A program made the position numbers and the translations under genes. A DNA stretch of 64,000 nt, taken from positions 878,067,199 to 878,131,198 of the forward strand of contig CM060912.1 in assembly GCA_030737875.1 (NCBI GenBank), written 5' to 3'. Below, one piece after another: positions 57,771 through 64,000 of this stretch. Below the pieces are notes generated by a model, which was not told the origin of the DNA, did not search any database, and was given only the letters and a program-made list of their open reading frames with translations. This DNA comes from Allium sativum. Taxonomy: Eukaryota; Streptophyta; Magnoliopsida; Asparagales; Amaryllidaceae. How positions within the stretch are numbered: the stretch's first letter is position 1; each line of letters starts with the position of its first letter.

Positions 57771-59879
57771 GTTGTAAAACAGTAGTGACCCGAAAATCCG
57801 GTCCGATTTGAGCTGACTAAATAACACAAGTCCAACCCCAAATTGCACTGGAAATTCAAGATACTAATAGAAAGAAGATAGAGGGTGAGAATAGATAAGG
57901 TAGAACTATTAGAATAGAAGAAGAAGAAGATCATCATCATCAGAGTAACACGAATCTCACAGCGGAACGAATAAAATATAACATACTTTTGAAATACAAA
58001 CAGTATATGTATATAATAACATTGCAGAGTACAACACTTACAACACATCGGAAATAACTATAGCTATATGATCCTGAAGCCTCCTGCTCCAAGCTCTTCC
58101 AGTATATCTGTAAATCCCAACTACTTGACTGCCCGTACAAATTTAGGCACCCAAGAGTTTAGCGAAACAAAACAAATAAACTCCGGGTCAGTCATGGACT
58201 GGTGTGAGTAAACTCAAATCATTTTAATAGGTATATGATATCTCATAAGACCACGCCGTGAATACGGAACGGGTTTTTCCCTTATGAGAATCCAACATCT
58301 TTGAAAAGCAGTATCCCTGATATTATAATAATGTCTAAATACAATTAGATATCAATCTAGCAGAAACGCTTTCATCTCACGTTCTACATATATAGTATAC
58401 AATCAAAACCGCGGGTGCGTATTGGATGATTGGATTTCCAACTATGACAAGGTATAGAACCACCTTCCGATCAGTGTACTCTAGGAACGATACACTGGAG
58501 TTCAACAAGAACATCTTGTAACTCAGCCACACATGACCGACCACTCATTTCGCTTGAGTGTATCGAATGTACATCACCAATGGTTGGGATCAGCAACCGT
58601 TCCCGTAAATATATATGGGACAACATTGATAGATTTAAGAAGCAAATGACTATTCTCTAGATAGGTGACAATACACCCTACTTCGGTGCGATCGACTTAG
58701 CCATGCTGCCTGCCCGATTTCTGTCATTTACCGGATGTGAGGCTAGAAGCTACGCTTACTTTCCATTCATTTATAACACGATCACTTTGAAATGCCACAT
58801 TATCAGATCCGTAAATCATTAGTTGGTTTATACAAATATCCTGGATGTTATGCTAAGGGATAAATCCATTGCAACCATATATATTTATACAGACCAACCC
58901 ATTCGATCATTGGAAATACTTTGTCAAACATTCGTCCATTTACGTTCGTTCTGGGACTGAACGAAACCGAAGGCACTATTCAGTACATCCATCTTAGTCC
59001 ATTGTTATCTAAGATTTATACAACAGCCCTTGCACTTTACTCCGTCTTCAATATATTCATCATATATGATTCGCAACGCTTATGCCAATACAGAGTGGTT
59101 CTTTGGATAATAATCCAACCGGTCTCTCCATATAAACAACGTTAAAATGGTCAAAACATTGATAGTCTGTGATTTAACTATCAAAGAAAAACTCGTGTGC
59201 AAACAACGATATTATTTCCAGATGGAAATTATATCAACCAATCATCATTTAACATTTATCTCTTTAGTTCATTAATTTACTTATCTCCTGTTTCCCTATA
59301 TTCTAAATTTCTTATTTTCTAATTTTAGAAAATATACTTTATTAACAATGGAAAACATTTCCATTTCCTTGTTTTCTATATTCGAAAACATTTCTGATTT
59401 CTTATTTGGAAAACATTTTCAAAGTTCCTTTATTGGATTTAAACTGATGTTTAAATAAACATCGCTATGCCAACTCAAACCATTTACTGAATTCACTTAA
59501 CCATCATTCACTATCAAACCTTACCATTCCTTAGTTAAGAAGGAAGTCAATCAAGTTGGGGTATAATTACCTCTCAGACCTTAACTGAACAACGTTATAA
59601 CTTCGAAATAGTAACAGTTTATCTTTTAAACCTTTGACAACTCCTTTACGTAACTCTCGGATTCCATTTACGAATCCACTTCTTTATTGAAAACATTGAT
59701 TATAACGATAACGTTATAATCCCTACTTTCGCAATATCTAACTTCAATTATAACCTTTATTCTTTAATTCGAATAATTAAACCTAACCCTAATTTATTTT
59801 TATATACTCTTGATTTAAAAACCGGAAAGTAAATATTACTTTCCCGAATTCGATATAATTGAATTCGACGTATAATTCT

Positions 59880-60530
59880 CTTTCAAGTAATCTCTATTTG
59901 ATTAACTCTTCTTCGAATATCCTATATTCGATTATCTCTCTTCGAATAACTTATATTCAAAATCTCTCTTTTTCGAATAAACTATATTCGGTCTCTTTCT
60001 TTCGAATATGCTATATTCGATAATCTCCTTCGATTAACTAATCGATAACTCCTTTTGATTAAACTACAATCGATAACTCCTTTCGATTAAACTATAATCG
60101 ATAACTCCTTTTGATTAAACTATAATCGATAATTCCTTTCTTTTAACTCTATTCGAATAAACTATATTCAACTAACTCTATTTAACTCCGTTTAACTCTA
60201 TTCGATAACTTAACTCAATTATCTTAACTCCTATCGAATAACTAATATTCGATTAACTCCATTCGCTTGACTCTAGATCGCAGCGATCACAATGGTTACG
60301 CCTGATTCCCTCAGGAAACATCCGACCGCCTTAGGTTATCTGCAGCCCTGCGAATTACGCTAGCAGTCGTGCTAAATGGCATATTATTTGGATTAACTCT
60401 AACTGATTAACTCTATTGGTTTAACTCTAACTGATTTATTCTAATTGGTTAACTCTAACTGATTACTCTAACTAGTTAACTCAAATCGATTAACTCTATT
60501 TGACTAACTCGACTCGACTAACCCCTTTCG
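59880..60530. repeat. Degenerate TTCGA/TTAACT simple-repeat region, element 5
   Basis: Short words TTCGATTAACT, CGAATAAC and TATATTCG recur at irregular spacing. It appears to be a decayed extension of the following array. A less repetitive insert lies at 60275-60380. Confidence 0.65.
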
Positions 60531-60860
60531 AATAACATATTCGATTAACTAACTTCGAATACCATATTTGATTTACTAACTTCAAATACCATATTCGATT
60601 TACTAACTTCGAATACCATATTCGATTAACTAACATCGAATACCATATTCGATTAACTAACATCGAATACCATATTCGATTAACTAACATCGAATACCAT
60701 ATTCGATTAACTAACATCGAATACCATATTCGATTAACTAACATCGAATACCATATTCGATTAACTAACATCGAATACTATATTCGATTAACTCCTTCGA
60801 ATACCATATTCGATTTACTAACATCGAATACCATATTCGATTAACTAATCTTCGACTAAC
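60530..60860. repeat. 27-bp tandem array in element 5
   Basis: About eleven units containing TCGAATACCATATTCGA, a 7-bp inverted repeat around three bases, followed by TTAACTAACA. The 27-bp period produces a minus-strand open frame with repeats of MLVNRIWYS, which is an artefact. Confidence 0.85.
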
Positions 60861-62030
60861 TAATAGTCGATAAACCCTTATTTGCTTAACTAACATTCGA
60901 CTAACTAATAGTCGATTAACTCTTATTTGCTTAACTAACATTCGACTAACTAATAGTCGATTAACTTACTTCGACTAATTCGATTAACTTTTATTTGATT
61001 ATCTTTAATCGATTAACTTTATTTGATTATCTCAAATTGAATAACTAATATTCAATTAACTCTTTTCAAATAACTAAATTCGATTAGCTCCTTCGAATAC
61101 TAAATTCGATTTAACTCTATTCGATTATCTCTTTTATATCTCGTCAATTTCCTTTTTATAACGTTTATTTTCCATTACAACTATCCCCTTTTTTTATAAC
61201 TTCTAATTACCGTTACAAATATTTCCTATTTATAACTTCTAATTACCGTTACAAATATTTCCTATTTATAACGTTTTATTTATCTTCTAAATAAATATTC
61301 CTTTATTCTACTTATTTTCTAAATAAATATTTTCCTTTTCAATTCTATTTATTTTCTAAATAAATATCCCTTTTATAAAACTCTATTTGTTTTATAAATA
61401 CTTCCTTTTATAAAACCGTGTTCGTTTTATAAAAAATTTCCTTTTATAAAACCGTGTTCGTTTTATAAATAATTTCCTTTTATAAAATCCTGTGATTTTA
61501 TAAAATTCCTTTATTCTAATATACATTGAAATATTCCTTTTTTACAACTCAGGGTTTCTTATGATATTTAAAATATCAAACAACGATGATCAATATCGTT
61601 CTAACATCCATAATCAATAACAGATTATAAATCACAACATATATCACAATATATGAAAACAGTAAAATAATTGTTGAGGAACCCAGTCGGATTCCTCCAA
61701 CCTGTCTCCCTGCATCCACAGATGTTACACAATATAACATATATCATATTTCATTTTGAAATGAAATATCCTGCTGTACAGAACCATATTTGATTAACCA
61801 TACATAGATTAACAATAACTACGTTTTCAATCAAATCTATTTAACAGTCCATTTTAACAATCAATATGCAACAGTCAATAAATAAAGTACAATTTATATT
61901 AAAATATAAATTGAGGAGAGTTAGTGAGTTTTACTCACATTGGACGATCATCGTTAATAACGATAACCATCGCTTGATTCAGACGGACAATTTATTTTGT
62001 TATAAATTGTAACGAGCTCCGATGGACTTC
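60861..62030. other. Element 5 AT-rich section after the array
   Basis: Further degenerate TTCGA and TAACTAATAGTCGATT repeats to about 61110, then repeated ATAAATATTCC / TTTTATAAAACCGTG units (61150-61500), then AT-rich sequence. No gene is seen. Confidence 0.5.
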
Positions 62031-63210
62031 CAGTCAGTTCCATCGTGTAGTGTTGGTCCCTACGATCCCAGCGGATCTGACCGTTCGCAAAACATCCACT
62101 TATACTTGTTCGGCCCAGTCAGCAAAGCCCACCCGTAACTCTATCTTCCTCAATACACAAATCCTGCTTCAGTAAAAACCCTCCATCATTTCTACACCTT
62201 TGTTCCATTGTTTCTCTTTCTATACTCCATCGATAAACAATCAGTCTCACCACAATCCTTCACTAGGCTTTACAAGTATCAAACCCCATCACACCAAAAT
62301 TTTAATTAAATCCTTTAGGCCTCACCACTTAGCAAAATCAAGTCGGCCCACCTTTCTATTCGTGGGAAGCCCAGACCCGCTCCCTGTAGATCCAACTCCT
62401 TATTCTCAGTTGAAATTTAAAATCGTTTGCTCCTTCCCAAACCATAAAGATCCTATACCCCAAAAACAAAAGCACAGCAGTCCCTTTTTATTTTAATACT
62501 GGGCTTTATCGGCCCATGGCCACATGGCAAACCCACGATGGGAACACCCTACCCGCATGCGAATGTACAGTGGCATCTTCCTCCGTATAACCGCATGTAT
62601 ATACCAGCGTCAATGCTCCTTCTTGCATCAGCCCTTTCCACGTTCTGGCGTGCCCCTTCCCATACAAACATCGAACCATTTCCCAACTCCAGAAAACAAA
62701 TTTTCGAACCTCCTTGATGCTTGCGCCATCATCCTTTCCGATAGATAACCTTCACGAAGTTGACTTCGTCATTCTCCTCTTCTTCCTTAACACGTACAAC
62801 TTCCGCTCCAAACTATCACGGTTCCCAGATCCTCCTTCACCTTCAAATCGAAACAGCTAACTCAAACTCCCCTCTTTCATTTCTGTTTCCAGAAAGTCGC
62901 GCCACCTTACAGCAGGTATCGACATACCTTGTTTCGAATTGACCCCCAAAAACCGATTTCGATCAAGCCTAGAACACTGCTACGCTTTTGCTCCTCAGTA
63001 AACAACAACCGCACCCATTAAAACTTACAACATACCATCGTGAATCCTTCCATTAACCCATACATACACTCTTTTGATTTTTGAGGAGTTTATTTGATTT
63101 TACTTTGATTTAACAAATCACAAATTTTAGTTTTGGAAGAAAGAAGCCGACGGCTCATTTTGGGATTGAACAGAGAAGTTTAGAATTAGGTTTTAAAAGA
63201 ATTTGCTAAA

Positions 63211-63223
63211 GGGTTATTTATAG
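63211..63223 (-). promoter_or_regulatory. Candidate LTR promoter TATA box, element 5
   Basis: The minus strand reads CTATAAATAACCC. It lies at least 0.8 kb from the LTR start, which is outside the window, consistent with about 1 kb in the related LTRs. A GC-richer leader follows on the element strand (about 62950-62040) without a convincing long frame. Confidence 0.4.
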
Positions 63224-64000
63224 ATAAACAAGGTTAGGTATCATTGGTGGCTGAGAAAGAGGGCGGGTGTTTTTGTTTAGGTTCACTCATTAGTTAGGAT
63301 ATTTGTTTTGAGTTTAAAAGAATTTGGTCATCTCATTTTTTCAAAACTTCGTTAATTACGAACTGCTATCGACCGGATCAACTACACCATCGTGACGATC
63401 AATGCGCCACGATCCCAGAAATATAATAATACCGGTAGTTTGACTCATATTGTGAAATCCCAAAATCGCTGATTAAGGGTGTAAAATACTCCAAATAAAA
63501 AGTTGCTTATTTAATTAATTAAAAATTACAGAAAAATTCTAAAAATTAAATTATCACTACGTCCCAAAAGAACCTTGTCTAAATTCAAACCGATCTCTAG
63601 TTATATCGAATAAACCGTTACGGTCGATAAACGATTCTATAGCGACTATTCTAAAATTTGTTTTGGACATATCTCAAAATCTACATGACGAAATCCTGAT
63701 TTTTCCCTTCCGCTAGAAAGATATACTCCACCAGCTCCACACGTTTCTTGTTTCACAGAAATCCTATTTAAAACGGACCCTGTATATTCAGTTGAAGTTC
63801 AAATCGCCAAATAGCGAACTACAGCGACATTTCGAGCTCTATTTCAATTATAATATAAATTATAAATTCAACTGGCTTATATAAATATATTTGTCAATAT
63901 AATTCAATATAATCTGAATTATATATTTTCAACTGTCCAGTTTACACAATATTGTGAATTCCGTTATTCCCGATTATTCCGGAAATATATTATCCTATTA

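Larger units (their letters stand above)
57780..64000 (-). mobile_element. Element 5: very long LTR (partial), distant relative of element 4
   Basis: Starts near 57780 with GTGACCCGAAAATCC and runs past the window end. It shares an ordered series of blocks with the element 4 LTR on the same strand: GGCACCC.AGAGTTTAG and CAGTCATGG.ACTGGTGTGAG (58148-58207), CACGCCGT..ACGGAACGGGTTT (58252-58275), CTGAACGAAACCG.AGGCAC (58957-58977), and near the end GCGACTATTCT.AAATTT and CGAACTAC.GCG.CATTT (63640-63830). Between these blocks the sequence is unrelated or unalignable by eye. The LTR would exceed 6.2 kb. The left edge is uncertain by about 15 bases, and no second LTR is in view. Confidence 0.68.

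Noticed and set aside
60496..60771. 91-codon minus frame with MLVNRIWYS repeats
   Set aside because: Produced by the 27-bp array of element 5.
1..64000. tRNA, rRNA, organelle DNA or intact host gene
   Set aside because: No cloverleaf with proper A and B boxes, no conserved rRNA segments and no uninterrupted multi-exon host gene could be seen. A covariance-model search would settle the RNA question.

Overview
The window looks like plant nuclear DNA, most likely from a flowering plant with a large, AT-rich, repeat-packed genome. The evidence is plant-type LTR retrotransposons (initiator-Met-tRNA primer sites TGGTATCAGAGC and an Athila-type primer site), a CACTA (En/Spm) element with a plant transposase-associated domain, and spliced genes with GT-AG introns. 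I see no intact cellular gene, rRNA, tRNA or organelle insertion. Nearly all 64 kb can be resolved into transposons nested in one another.

Left stack (1798-25789): three LTR elements sit inside each other, each closed by its own 5-bp target-site duplication. Element 1 (minus strand, 1.5-kb LTRs, decayed Ty3/gypsy gag, duplication CTCAC) is the oldest, with roughly 15 percent LTR mismatch in a stretch compared by eye. Element 2 (minus, 4.0-kb LTRs, 2.3-kb interior without recognisable genes, duplication GCCGT) is inside the left LTR of element 1. Element 3 (plus, 0.9-kb LTRs, Athila-type primer site, Asn-rich gag-like pseudogene, duplication CTAAA/CTAAG) is inside the right LTR of element 2. 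None carries protease, reverse transcriptase or integrase.

Right stack (26020-57013): a CACTA element of about 31 kb is flanked by TTA. Its minus-strand gene is a pseudogene that can be followed exon by exon: 5' exon near 56.7 kb, transposase-associated domain at 50.1 kb, Ptta/En/Spm-type transposase exons at 49 and 33-32.5 kb, and three DUF8039-like repeats at 28.6-27.5 kb. It is split by a 14-kb non-autonomous LTR element with very long LTRs (33677-47673, duplication TGTAC), a related solo LTR in the opposite orientation (50186 to about 56404) and a 508-bp foldback element. It also holds a plus-strand gene resembling the 'putative plant transposon protein' family (29168-30791) between clusters of an AGACGTCT repeat.

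Flanks: positions 1-1797 hold fragments of an unidentified spliced gene and two CACTA-like right ends. From about 57.77 kb to the window end lies most of another very long LTR, distantly related to the 33.7-kb element.

The strongest general signals are (1) all four LTR elements with a visible interior lack pol; (2) almost every family carries its own tandem array in non-coding LTR or 3' DNA, and most array units contain a small inverted repeat; (3) three related long-LTR subfamilies share a promoter position and a conserved U5 block while differing in the leader between them.
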